A stretch of 9,238 bases of DNA from CAYYIS01 sp964470965 (GCA_964470965.1 CAYYIS010000093.1:1-9238), one strand, 5' to 3'; numbered from the stretch's first letter, positions 1 through 6,906 are shown. The notes: a model not told the origin generated them from the sequence alone. Made by a program: numbers and translations.

Positions 1-1
1 T

Positions 2-874
2 CCGGGTCAGCTCGGCGTATTCTCAGACAACCATATCCAGGGATTAACACGCCTGGCGACGGGCATCAAATCCAATAACAGCGTGGCCGTTTGCCAGTTA
101 CACCATGCCGGTATGCGCTCACCGACTGAAATTATTGGTGAGCCGCCAGTCTGTCCCTCCTTCAATGAAGAAACCGGTGCCAGAGCATTGCGTACCGAAG
201 AAGTTCAACAGCTTGTTTCTGACTTTGTCGCGTCTGCCGTGCGGGCCGAAAAAGCAGGTTTTGATGGCGTGGAGATACACGGGGCCCATGGCTATATTCT
301 CTGTCAGTTTCTCAGCAGCGAGATCAATCGGCGTGACGATCAGTATGGCGGCAGTTTGGTAAACAGGTCTCGGATTATAATTGAGATTATTGATGGCATT
401 CGAAAACAATGCCGTTCTAATTTCATGCTGGGAGTACGTCTGTCACCAGAGCGCTTTGGTATGCAACTGTCCGAAATAATTATCGTTGCCCAGCGGTTGA
501 TGGACGGGGGACAAATCGATTTTCTCGACATGTCATTGTGGGATGTCTTCAAGGAGCCTAATGATGAAAATATGCGGGGGAAGAGTCTGTTGTCTTGTTT
601 TACAGAACTTGACAGAAAAGGTGTAAGGCTGGGAGCAGCAGGTAAGATTCGTACTCCTGCCGAAGCTGAAAAAGCACTGGCTTCCGGGGTCGATTGGATT
701 ATGTTAGGAAGAGCAGCAATTCTACATCATGATTTTCCGGAGCAATATCGTAAGAATACGAACTTCTCGCCGGTTGAGATTCCAGTTACCAGGGAACATT
801 TGGTGAAAGAGGGATTATCAGAGAAGTTCATTGCCTATATTTCAGGCTGGGAGGGTTTTGTAGCCGAGGAATAG
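2..874 (+). CDS. NADH:flavin oxidoreductase, Old Yellow Enzyme family (5' end cut by window)
   Basis: This is an FMN-dependent oxidoreductase that would reduce activated C=C bonds (enones, enoates or dienoyl-type substrates) with NAD(P)H in the cytoplasm. The frame is open to the left edge, so the GTG at 83 is internal and roughly the first 60-90 residues are missing. The visible 290 residues contain the family signature HGAHGYILCQFL with the His-x-x-His substrate pair (cac codons at 278 and 287), followed by the N-R-R-x-D-x-Y-G-G-S segment. The GVRLSPERFGM strand follows. The late AAGKIRTPAEAEKAL and DWIMLGRAAI strands form the FMN phosphate site. The C-terminal 'VTREHLVKEGLSEKF' tail is typical of stand-alone enzymes of about 370 residues, so no extra dehydrogenase domain is fused at this end. 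The His/His pair resembles YqjM or 2,4-dienoyl-CoA reductase types more than yeast OYE (His/Asn). The substrate cannot be told. Confidence 0.93.
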   Translation, partial: PGQLGVFSDNHIQGLTRLATGIKSNNSVAVCQLHHAGMRSPTEIIGEPPVCPSFNEETGARALRTEEVQQLVSDFVASAVRAEKAGFDGVEIHGAHGYILCQFLSSEINRRDDQYGGSLVNRSRIIIEIIDGIRKQCRSNFMLGVRLSPERFGMQLSEIIIVAQRLMDGGQIDFLDMSLWDVFKEPNDENMRGKSLLSCFTELDRKGVRLGAAGKIRTPAEAEKALASGVDWIMLGRAAILHHDFPEQYRKNTNFSPVEIPVTREHLVKEGLSEKFIAYISGWEGFVAEE

Positions 875-923
875 CGTAGGATCACGGTGAAATGCGTCGG
901 GAGAGTGATAGAGTGATCCTATG
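875..923. repeat. Inverted repeat between convergent genes, possible terminator
   Basis: TAGGATCAC (877-885) is perfectly complementary to GTGATCCTA (913-921). One G-T and one C-G pair extend the stem to 11 pairs (875-885 with 913-923), with a 27-base loop. It starts one base after the stop of the flavin oxidoreductase gene. No U-tract follows directly; an A6 run lies at 935-940. It may be a non-canonical terminator or mRNA 3' end stabiliser. The loop side carries a short tandem repeat, GAGTGAT twice (903-917). Confidence 0.45.
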
Positions 924-1091
924 AACGACTCCCCAAAAAATGCTATCCCCCCAATGGTCTGCTTAAAGAGACCGTCAACGGTGCTGAAGACACCGCTGCC
1001 GGCCTTGTTTATTGAGTGATATCAGGTTCATTGACCCGTTAGAAACAGGCCAACCATCTCTCGTTGAACGATAAGGGTGTGGTCAGTAACC

Positions 1092-1625
1092 TCACTCGGA
1101 TTCGCTCGTAGCTGCGGCTTGTGCGATGTGATTCATCATTCCTCCAACATCACCGAAGATTTCGGCCGCAACGATTTTTCCGCCTTCGAGATCAAAACTC
1201 GCGTAATACCACGGATCAACTTTTACACCGGACGAGTGCACGTTATTCCAGTGTATGTAGAATCGCACAGAACCGTCGGGTTCCGCGGTCACGCCATCAA
1301 GTCCCGGGAGAAACACAACCTGCTCGATGGCAAAGTCTTCAAAGTTATCAAACCATTCCTGTAAGAAACCTATCCAATCCTCCTTCGTGCCGACGGTGGA
1401 TCCGTACGCAGGTGAGTTATATCTCACAGTATCCGACATCATGGTAGCCAAGGTCTCTATGTCTTCGTTTACAAGGGCGCCTTGAAATGCTTTTACTATG
1501 GCAAGGTTCTCCTGGAACAGAGGCGAATCGCTGAGATTTGAAGCCTCGCCTATATCTCCGGAAGGCGATACTAACAAATAAACCGCTACCGCTCCCACTA
1601 CAAAACCGATGATAGCTTTAAGCAT
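1092..1625 (-). CDS. Membrane-anchored SnoaL/NTF2-like protein
   Basis: Predicted 177 residues. The start at 1625 was chosen because an AAAGGAGAA ribosome binding site (1632-1640) lies just upstream of it and an N-terminal hydrophobic anchor begins immediately (MLKAIIGFVVGAVAVYLLV, residues 1-19). The frame remains open to an ATG at 1712, but that start has no ribosome site and would coincide with the likely -35 box. After a short linker, residues ~40-165 look like a cone-shaped SnoaL/NTF2 fold: an opening helix pair (LAIVKAFQGALVNEDIETLATMMSDTVRY), then strands with W-rich segments (FYIHWNNVHSS, VDPWYYASFDLEGGKIVAAEIFGD). Family members include ketosteroid isomerase-like enzymes and non-catalytic ligand binders, and no clear catalytic residue is assigned here. 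The protein would sit on the outer face of the inner membrane. It is a single-gene unit. Confidence 0.8.
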   Translation of the reverse strand: MLKAIIGFVVGAVAVYLLVSPSGDIGEASNLSDSPLFQENLAIVKAFQGALVNEDIETLATMMSDTVRYNSPAYGSTVGTKEDWIGFLQEWFDNFEDFAIEQVVFLPGLDGVTAEPDGSVRFYIHWNNVHSSGVKVDPWYYASFDLEGGKIVAAEIFGDVGGMMNHIAQAAATSESE

Positions 1626-1689
1626 GTCATGTTCTCCTTTTAGAAAGTCAAACCGGCCTATATTTAGTTTAAAGATGGAACGTTTACCT

Positions 1690-1717
1690 ATTAATGAATA
1701 CATCGGCCTCACGTCAA
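1690..1717 (-). promoter_or_regulatory. Candidate sigma70-type promoter of the SnoaL-like gene
   Basis: On the minus strand TTGACG (1717-1712, 5/6 to consensus) is followed after 16 bases by ATTAAT (1695-1690, 4/6). Transcription would start near 1683, giving a leader of about 58 bases before the ATG at 1625. It is called by eye only. Confidence 0.4.
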
Positions 1718-2240
1718 GCGTATTCTGACAAGAGACTACCTCCCATAATGAACGACAGCAGTTGACAAACTACCACGGGTAAGGATTTCTATACGTTGAA
1801 TATGTATGGGTCCCATGCCGCGGGGTATCGACGATATATCTTCCTATATAAAATTTAAATCAGAACCATTGGCCTTACAAGGGGCCAGGCGATCATAGAA
1901 AATACCTTCAGGCCATACTTTTGCAATGCCTGGCTGGGATTGAGATTTACCTAGTGGTCCTCCACAGAGTCATACGGGTTTCATGGGTTAACATGGTGAA
2001 CTGAGACCCGACCGCCATTTACGGCGCCAGTCCCCGGGGGACGTGGGATGGTTGGGCGAAACAGATACGTGGCTGCGCCAGGCTGGAAAGAGGTTTTTCC
2101 GTGTGGTCATGGAGAGACCTGTGTTTACCTTGTACATTCTCCACTGGCGGAGCATTAGGGCCACAGGATCCGGCTTCTGCCTACTCACAACTCATCGAAA
2201 GGGACGAGCGGTTCTGCTATTTCATACCCCTATATTCCAA
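1718..2240. other. Intergenic stretch without a convincing gene
   Basis: No reading frame here has a ribosome site or recognisable motif. The small hairpin-prone spots are TGGCC..GGCCA around 1869-1887 and the G+C-rich palindrome GTCCCC-G-GGGGAC at 2030-2042. The right end is the 3' flank of the PLP enzyme operon; no clear intrinsic terminator was seen there. Confidence 0.5.
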
Positions 2241-3395
2241 TCAGGGCAAAGCATCCAGCGCCTGAGACAGATCCGCAATAATATCAGTGAAATCCTCGAT
2301 GCCAACCGACATCCGGACGAATCCCGGCGGAATCCCTTTTCGTTCCTCGGACCACCGTATATAGGCCAATGATTCAACGTCACCAAGGCTCACCCACGGT
2401 TTGCAGAGCCGCAGTCCCTTCTTGAAAACCTCTGCCCGGTCCTGCCCCTCCATGATCTGGAAACCCAGCATCCCGCCGTACCCCCTCCGCAAAAGCTTAG
2501 TGGCGATACCATGGCCGGGATCATCGGCCAGGCCGGGGTAACGGACCTCAGCAATCTGTGGGTGGTCATGGAGGAATCGGGCAACCTCTAGCGCATTGGC
2601 GCAATGGGCAGGCATCCGAACATGCAGGGACCCCATGCCTCGCATTATCAGGAAGGCGTTGAATGGACTGATCACACCCCCATAGATGTTTCTACCACGC
2701 CGGATACGATCCATCAATGCCTGGTCGTTAGATAGGATGACGCCACCCATCGCATCACCATGGCCGGACAGATACTTTGTGGCGGTATGGATCACCACGT
2801 CGACCCCCACGCTTAACGGCTTGAACAGATAGGGGGTCAGAAAGGAATTGTCGACGACGACCACAGCCCCGGCCTCGTGGGCTAACTCAACGACAGCAGG
2901 GACATCGATCAAGTCGATGCCGGGATTGGACAGGGGTTCGAAATAGACCAGTTTGGTCGGTTTCTGCAACGCTTCCTCGACTGCCGCCAGGTCACGCAGG
3001 TCGATCTGCGTGGTGGAAATGCCGAATCTAGGTGCTTCCTCGCGGAAGAAGATGTCGGTCCAGTCGTAGACGGATCGGTGACAGAGAACCCGGTCACCGC
3101 TATCCAAAAGGGTCAATAGGGTCTGAGAGATAGCAGCCATACCACAAGCAGCGGCTACGGCACACGTACTGCCTTCCAGTTTGGCCAGCCCTTGTTCAAG
3201 GGCATCGATAGAGGGATTGCCGCCACGGGTGTAAAAATGCCGGCTGGTCGCTGCCATATGGATCGGCACCGAAGACATTTCATCGTGTTTAGACGCGTGG
3301 ACGGCGGTAGTGCCAAAGCCGGGTTCGATTGTTTGTCCGCTCATGTCGTTCCTTTCCGTAACAGGTGGAATGTTTTCTGGATGAGTCTCCGTCAT
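2241..3395 (-). CDS. PLP-dependent Cys/Met metabolism enzyme (cystathionine gamma-synthase/lyase fold)
   Basis: A 384-residue fold-type I PLP enzyme of the trans-sulfuration family, which performs gamma- or beta-replacement or elimination on cystathionine, homoserine esters or methionine. Visible landmarks: FYTRGGNPS (Tyr55, Arg57, which in the tetramer reach the neighbouring PLP phosphate), the ACGMAAIS phosphate loop (84-90), a PLP-stacking Tyr110, Asp182 in VVVDNSFLTPY, Schiff-base Lys207 in TATKYLSGHGD, and substrate carboxylate Arg361 in VRMSVGIED. Two features are unusual. Methionine gamma-lyases have Cys two residues after the stacking Tyr, whereas this protein has Trp112. The usual P-x-x-M-T-H segment after SLGxxESL is absent and shortened (AYIRWSEERKG). 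The exact reaction is therefore open. Start: ATG at 3395 has AAGGA 9 bases upstream; ATG at 3344 has AAAGGA 5 bases upstream and gives the MSGQTIEPGF start common in the family, so either is possible. It is the second gene of an operon, 42 bases after the membrane protein. Confidence 0.92.
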   Translation of the reverse strand: MTETHPENIPPVTERNDMSGQTIEPGFGTTAVHASKHDEMSSVPIHMAATSRHFYTRGGNPSIDALEQGLAKLEGSTCAVAAACGMAAISQTLLTLLDSGDRVLCHRSVYDWTDIFFREEAPRFGISTTQIDLRDLAAVEEALQKPTKLVYFEPLSNPGIDLIDVPAVVELAHEAGAVVVVDNSFLTPYLFKPLSVGVDVVIHTATKYLSGHGDAMGGVILSNDQALMDRIRRGRNIYGGVISPFNAFLIMRGMGSLHVRMPAHCANALEVARFLHDHPQIAEVRYPGLADDPGHGIATKLLRRGYGGMLGFQIMEGQDRAEVFKKGLRLCKPWVSLGDVESLAYIRWSEERKGIPPGFVRMSVGIEDFTDIIADLSQALDALP

Positions 3396-3437
3396 AACCC
3401 TGAGTCCTTAGGGACGGCAGTCGTACCATTTCAACTA

Positions 3438-5372
3438 TCAATAATACCTTTCGATATTGTGTATTGTACCGGGGAACCAGATCAGATCAACGAAATAGGA
3501 CAGGGTCAGTCCCATAACATAGCCGACCATTATGCCAAGAAATAAAGGTTGGGCCCGGCGATATAATTGGACACCGCCGATACGAAGAATAAGGGTTTGG
3601 ATCAGCCAGGCCATAAAAAACGTGAAAACAGGCAAAAGGATAGACTGGGAGGCAGTAACGGCAAAGCCGATCGGATGCAAAGGCCACCAGGCCAGAGCGT
3701 ATCGGGCAAAAGTCAGTGCCATCACAAGGACACCGCCTAGAAGGAAGAAGCCAACCTCCGACATGGTAATCTGGGCAGCGTTATTAGCCCAGTTAGGGAT
3801 CAGACCGAAAAAGACACGGTATGAAGATATAGTATTGTTCGTGAGATTCTGTGCCCCATGGGTAAAACCTGAAAAAATGGCATAGGTTGTAGACACTAAC
3901 AGGCTGAGAAGGAAGGCCACGGCAATCCATCGGAACAGTTGTCTACCGGTGAGCCCATGGCGCTCCCCCATCCAGGCCACATGGGACGGCGCGACCATTG
4001 TAAAGGTACGCCAATTTCGTGCAAATCCACTGCCCAGCCCCATGACGGTCAGGTCTGCCGTTGACATGTTTCCTGATCCAGCGATACCGACCGTGAATTC
4101 ATGGGCATTGATGGGCAAATCAATAGTTGCCAATCCTGCCTCAGCGACGATTCGTGCCAAAGCCAGATAGAAGATGAATGTAAAGAAAAACAGCAACAGT
4201 ACCCAGTGCAAGGCCAACCCGGCCTGATATAACCAGCCTACCGCATAGATTATACCAACAGCAAGTCCAATAACCGCGGTTCGATAAGAAAAAAACTCAC
4301 TTGTATCGTCCATCCTATCTTTACGGATCAGAGCATGCCGGACGACCTCCCAGATATGTCGGCGCCCCATCCAGAGCCCCCAGACCGTGAATATCACCAG
4401 GCCGCCGATAGATTGTACGGATACAAGGCCACCCCGTATGACAGCCCCGGTTGCTGTGCCCATCCCCAATTGGTTCAATACGCCGCGTTCCATTATACTG
4501 AACAGTTCGAAAAACCAGACACTGAATAACACTTCCACGTTGACAAAGTAGGACAGACTCAGGGTAAGCAGGTTAAGGTAAATCGGGATAGGGGGAAATT
4601 CCGGCGTAAGCCGTAAATTGAAGACGTCGGTGCCTGTGATCGGTAGGCGCGGTGTCAGTTCCCAGTAGGACAGCACGTTCCACAACATGGCTAAAAAGGC
4701 CATACTGAAACCGACCTGAAACATACGGGATTGAAAAAGTACAGGCACACCGGATGGATGTTGTCCTTTTTCCACGCCGATCAGTCGCATGGCAACTTCC
4801 CCAAGCGGAAAGCGCAGTCGTTCATGTTCCACCCATTGCTTTCGTAAGATGACCACGACACAGGCGCCGATCCAAAACAATGCGGCATAAAACGAAAACC
4901 ACCAGAATAAGGGAATAATCCAGGGTGTCCAAGGGAACGCCCCCCCCTCCGTTACCCCTTCTATATAACTGGGCGACACTTGAGGGTGAACCAAAAGCCA
5001 TTCGGGGAGATACGGCCAGAAATCAGCCCACTGATTCTCCGGGGTGGTAAAATAGTAAGGTCCGCCGATCATCACCATCAAGTAACGTATCACACCCCAG
5101 TCGGGCACAGTAGAAGCGATCAGTCCCATGGAGAAGATGACAAGCAGCTCCGTCGTTGTCAGTGTGTACCGTGGTATTAATGCCGCGATGGCGATATTGG
5201 GTAACAGGATCAGGAGAAAAAAGGGGATCAGCAAGCAGGCAGGCAAATGCGGATAGGTCATTTCCGAATATCCCTGTTCCATCGCAGCGTATTGCCCCCA
5301 GAATGCAACCACTACGGACAAGATGAGGCCAAGGCATACGGCCCGGTGGGTTATGGTTGAGGGACGATTCAT
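3438..5372 (-). CDS. Polytopic membrane protein, DUF6785/DUF6784-like (OPT-like transporter candidate)
   Basis: About 644 residues with roughly 12-14 hydrophobic spans across the whole length. Recalled hallmarks of the DUF6785 family (common in Latescibacterota, Planctomycetes, Verrucomicrobia) are visible: the motif WVEHERLRFPLGEVA after an early span, the SYFVNVEVLFSVWFFEL segment in the middle, and ARIVAEAGL further on. The family has no firmly assigned function that I know. Its architecture recalls oligopeptide (OPT) transporters, so a solute transporter in the inner membrane is inferred. ATG at 5372 was chosen because AGGA lies 9 bases upstream (5382-5385). The frame also has a GTG at 5408, without a ribosome site, which would add 12 residues (656 total). 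It is the first gene of an operon with the PLP enzyme, suggesting uptake of that enzyme's substrate. A run of eight G (coding strand; plus-strand C at 4940-4947) lies inside the gene. Confidence 0.82.
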   Translation of the reverse strand: MNRPSTITHRAVCLGLILSVVVAFWGQYAAMEQGYSEMTYPHLPACLLIPFFLLILLPNIAIAALIPRYTLTTTELLVIFSMGLIASTVPDWGVIRYLMVMIGGPYYFTTPENQWADFWPYLPEWLLVHPQVSPSYIEGVTEGGAFPWTPWIIPLFWWFSFYAALFWIGACVVVILRKQWVEHERLRFPLGEVAMRLIGVEKGQHPSGVPVLFQSRMFQVGFSMAFLAMLWNVLSYWELTPRLPITGTDVFNLRLTPEFPPIPIYLNLLTLSLSYFVNVEVLFSVWFFELFSIMERGVLNQLGMGTATGAVIRGGLVSVQSIGGLVIFTVWGLWMGRRHIWEVVRHALIRKDRMDDTSEFFSYRTAVIGLAVGIIYAVGWLYQAGLALHWVLLLFFFTFIFYLALARIVAEAGLATIDLPINAHEFTVGIAGSGNMSTADLTVMGLGSGFARNWRTFTMVAPSHVAWMGERHGLTGRQLFRWIAVAFLLSLLVSTTYAIFSGFTHGAQNLTNNTISSYRVFFGLIPNWANNAAQITMSEVGFFLLGGVLVMALTFARYALAWWPLHPIGFAVTASQSILLPVFTFFMAWLIQTLILRIGGVQLYRRAQPLFLGIMVGYVMGLTLSYFVDLIWFPGTIHNIERYY

Positions 5373-5500
5373 ATAATTTAATCCTAAAAGAGGGCCGTTC
5401 TTTTTCACATGTAAATAAACTTACTCTATGAGAAGGATTTCAGAATGGTGTTCCGGTAGCGGATAATCGTATAGTAGGCGAGTGTTTGGCCTTCGTATAT

Positions 5501-5529
5501 AATATAACCTGAATTCTATAAGCTATCTA
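5501..5529 (-). promoter_or_regulatory. Candidate promoter of the membrane protein/PLP enzyme operon
   Basis: On the minus strand TAGATA (5529-5524, 4/6) and TATATT (5506-5501, 5/6) are separated by 17 bases in an AT-rich stretch. The leader to the ATG at 5372 would be about 120 bases long. This is the divergent spacer shared with the RidA-family gene. Confidence 0.4.
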
Positions 5530-5601
5530 ACCGGTTTTTGAAAATCAATACTTGTTAGCGCAGGCTTGTGAACAGCGTGAATCGTTGGGGGCTTATCTTG
5601 T

Positions 5602-5618
5602 TGTCAAGGCACTTGACA
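5602..5618. promoter_or_regulatory. 17-base perfect palindrome, candidate operator
   Basis: TGTCAAG (5602-5608), three spacer bases, then CTTGACA (5612-5618): a perfect 7-base inverted repeat in the divergent spacer, about 105 bases before the RidA-family ATG. It overlaps a possible -35 box (TTGTCA, 5601-5606) that has a weak GACAAT partner 18 bases on. The size and symmetry suit a dimeric repressor site; this is inferred from shape only. Confidence 0.35.
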
Positions 5619-5653
5619 CACACGGACAATATGCACACCTTCCCAGCATATAT

Positions 5654-5677
5654 CATGTTAAAACCAGAAACCATGAT
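5654..5677 (+). repeat. Leader repeat A, copy 1 (upstream of RidA-family gene)
   Basis: A 24-base element matching 6965-6988 at 21 of 24 positions. Shared blocks in order are CATGT, AAACCAGAAAC and ATGAT, with differences only at bases 6, 7 and 19. It contains an ATG (5655) opening a 19-codon frame (5655-5714) that begins M-L-K-P-E-T-M-I and stops just before the ribosome site of the RidA-family gene. Copy 2 encodes M-S-K-P-E-T-M-I in the same relative frame, and one of the three base differences is synonymous. It could be a leader peptide, a regulatory RNA element, or the remnant of a duplicated gene start. Confidence 0.6.
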
Positions 5678-5680
5678 TCA

Positions 5681-5708
5681 GCAAAGCCCGGTGCGTATCG
5701 GGCTTCGC
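5681..5708 (+). promoter_or_regulatory. Hairpin in the leader of the RidA-family gene
   Basis: GCAAAGCCCG (5681-5690) pairs with CGGGCTTCGC (5699-5708) around an 8-base loop: nine pairs with one A-C mismatch. No U-run follows; AGGGGGT, the ribosome site of the next gene, lies 5 bases downstream. It sits inside the possible 19-codon leader frame, so ribosome movement over that frame could open it. It could therefore affect translation rather than termination, which is speculative. Confidence 0.45.
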
Positions 5709-5723
5709 AAATAGGGGGTAAAA

Positions 5724-6119
5724 ATGCAAAAACGTGAAATAAACCCAACAGAATGGTTGCTCAGCTTCAACATCAATCAAGGAATCGAAATAACCGGTGC
5801 CCAACGTGTTCTCTACTTGTCCGGACAGACGTCCAACGGTCCTGACGGTGCGCCTCTCCACGCTGGAGACATGGTCGCGCAGTTCCGCCTGGCGTGGTCA
5901 AATCTTAAAGAAGCCCTGGCGGCGGCGGATATGGACGCGACAAACATCGTCAGGCTCAACATGTACACAACGGACGTTCCGGCGTTTATGGCGGCGGCCG
6001 AAGACCTCGTGGAGATTTTCGCCGGTGACAAATGCCGCCCGGTGAGTACTCTCCTGGGTGTGACAGCGCTTTTCGAACCCGAAATCATGGTTGAGCTCGA
6101 AGCGACTGCCGTGGCTTAG
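5724..6119 (+). CDS. RidA/YjgF/UK114-family protein (enamine/imine deaminase-like)
   Basis: 131 residues, the usual family length. RidA proteins are cytoplasmic trimers that hydrolyse reactive 2-aminoacrylate-type enamines/imines produced by PLP enzymes. The signature is visible: RVLYLSGQTSNGPDG near residues 28-42, the helix QFRLAWSNLKEALAAADMDATNIVRLNMYTTD (52-84), the active-site Arg in KCRPVSTLLGV (~106), and the final strand IMVELEATAVA with the conserved Glu. The Arg and Glu argue for a catalytically competent member. ATG at 5724 follows AGGGGGT (5713-5719) by 4 bases. It is divergent from the PLP enzyme operon, giving a natural source of the intermediates it clears. Leader repeat A and a hairpin precede it. 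Rid subfamily is not assigned, so no symbol is given. Confidence 0.92.
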   Translation: MQKREINPTEWLLSFNINQGIEITGAQRVLYLSGQTSNGPDGAPLHAGDMVAQFRLAWSNLKEALAAADMDATNIVRLNMYTTDVPAFMAAAEDLVEIFAGDKCRPVSTLLGVTALFEPEIMVELEATAVA

Positions 6120-6239
6120 GTTTGATTGCGAGGCCACATGCGATGAGTTGTGAATTTCTAAGCCTGGACGCTTTGGAAGAAATCACGCGGAAGGCCTGTT
6201 AAGGTCCCGGGTTTCTATTCACATGATCAAAGCACCGAT

Positions 6240-6275
6240 AGGGAATTGAAACGGGAAGGCCAACAGAGTTCACGC
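6240..6275 (+). repeat. Repeat B, copy 1 (downstream of RidA-family gene)
   Basis: 36 bases related to 7317-7352 without gaps, 27/36 identical; eight of the nine differences are transitions. The best-conserved core is GGGAAGGCC-A/G-AC followed by GTT-C/T-ACGC. Both copies read I-x-x-G-R-P-T-x-F-T in one frame. It lies 120 bases after the RidA-family stop, at the start of the sorting-domain relic. Confidence 0.6.
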
Positions 6276-6436
6276 TGTACAACATTTTACGTCAACAAGT
6301 GACGCGCCTCGTCGATCAGGGGCAGGCGGAAGGACGCTACGAGGCCAAATGGCACGGCACCAACAGTACGGGCACAGACGTGTCTTGCGGCAGCGGCTAC
6401 ACCGAGACTAAGCGGATGATGCCGGCGGTGTTTTGA
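6242..6436 (+). pseudogene. Relic of a FlgD-like/type IX sorting-domain C-terminus
   Basis: An open stretch between TAG at 6239 and TGA at 6434 without a credible start. It reads GRPTEFTLYNILRQQVTRLV, then DQGQAEGRYEAKWHGTNSTG, then TDVSCGSGYTETKRMM. This follows the FlgD-Ig/T9SS C-terminal pattern: LYNxxGQxVxxLVD, then xxGxxxxxWDGxxxxGxxVxSGxY, then TxKMxL. Gly of the LGQ turn is Arg, WDG is WHG, and the SGVYFYRLxAGxFxE segment is reduced to SGY, so the strand after SG appears deleted. The PNPFNP front half is absent. In intact proteins this domain ends large secreted proteins; here it is detached and is probably dead DNA. Confidence 0.5.
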
Positions 6437-6438
6437 GC

Positions 6439-6558
6439 ATGTATAATTCTGCCGGCGAAAGATTGGTGGCGTTGTATACGGACGTATTTGGAAATGGTGT
6501 GACAGGCGCATTTAACCGTAGAGGACTTAGTCGGACCATAAAGAAAACATGGCCATAG
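6439..6558 (+). CDS. Doubtful 39-residue reading frame after the relic
   Basis: ATG at 6439 opens 39 codons beginning MYNSAGERLVALYTDVFGNG. YNSAGERLVAL resembles the YNxAGExVxxL strand-turn of FlgD-like domains, so this may be a second relic rather than a gene. No good ribosome site was seen; the frame starts 2 bases after the preceding TGA. It could be chance. Confidence 0.2.
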   Translation: MYNSAGERLVALYTDVFGNGVTGAFNRRGLSRTIKKTWP

Positions 6559-6675
6559 TAAACCGGCCCAGATAACCGACAGGCACTTTAATAGAGACCG
6601 GTAACCCATTGGCGTGTGGTATGTTTGGTGCGTTAGTTAATGTAGAATCATTTAAATTTTTTCGGGAGGTTGGTG

Positions 6676-6768
6676 ATGGAAACCGGACTGGATTTATCGA
6701 ATGTTGTGATAGTCGTTGCCGTAGTGGTAATAGCTATAATCTGGTATAAGAAAACACGCAAAGGCTGA
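6676..6768 (+). CDS. Small single-span membrane protein (30 residues)
   Basis: ATG at 6676 is preceded by GGGAGGT (6664-6670) with a 5-base gap, the best ribosome site in the neighbourhood. The product has a short acidic N-terminus (METGLDLSN), one hydrophobic helix (residues 10-23: VVIVVAVVVIAIIW) and a basic tail (YKKTRKG), as in small inner-membrane proteins with the tail in the cytoplasm. Ile and Val codons are varied rather than a simple repeat. An AT-rich block (6643-6662) with TAGAAT at 6643 could hold a -10 box. No family is recognised. It is too short for standard gene callers. Confidence 0.6.
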   Translation: METGLDLSNVVIVVAVVVIAIIWYKKTRKG

Positions 6769-6906
6769 GGCAGTTGAATTACGGGATCCGGCAGGATCTC
6801 TACGCGAAGATCTGGAATAAAGAAACGCTATGGATTCCCGGGACTTAAATCGGTCCAGGGCGCCTGCTTTTCCATGGTCGAATTGAAACAGTGGTTTACT
6901 AAATTC

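Noticed and set aside
83..874. GTG at 83 as the true start of the flavin oxidoreductase
   Set aside because: The frame is open to the left edge with matching family sequence upstream of 83, so the gene starts outside the window.
1077..1447. Plus-strand frames opposite the SnoaL-like gene
   Set aside because: No ribosome site or family pattern; they are antisense to a gene with a clear start and fold signature.
1626..1712. Upstream extension of the SnoaL-like protein to ATG 1712
   Set aside because: No ribosome site, it would put 29 polar residues before a natural N-terminal anchor, and it overlaps the likely -35 box; AAAGGAGAA supports 1625.
1988..2372. Frames of 66 (minus) and 109 (plus) residues left of and overlapping the PLP enzyme
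   Set aside because: No recognisable motif or ribosome site; the plus frame runs antisense into the 3' end of the PLP enzyme gene.
5373..5408. GTG start at 5408 for the membrane protein
   Set aside because: No Shine-Dalgarno sequence upstream, whereas ATG 5372 has AGGA at good spacing.
6287..6609. Minus-strand frames of 70-74 residues
   Set aside because: They lie opposite the sorting-domain relic, lack ribosome sites and resemble no family.
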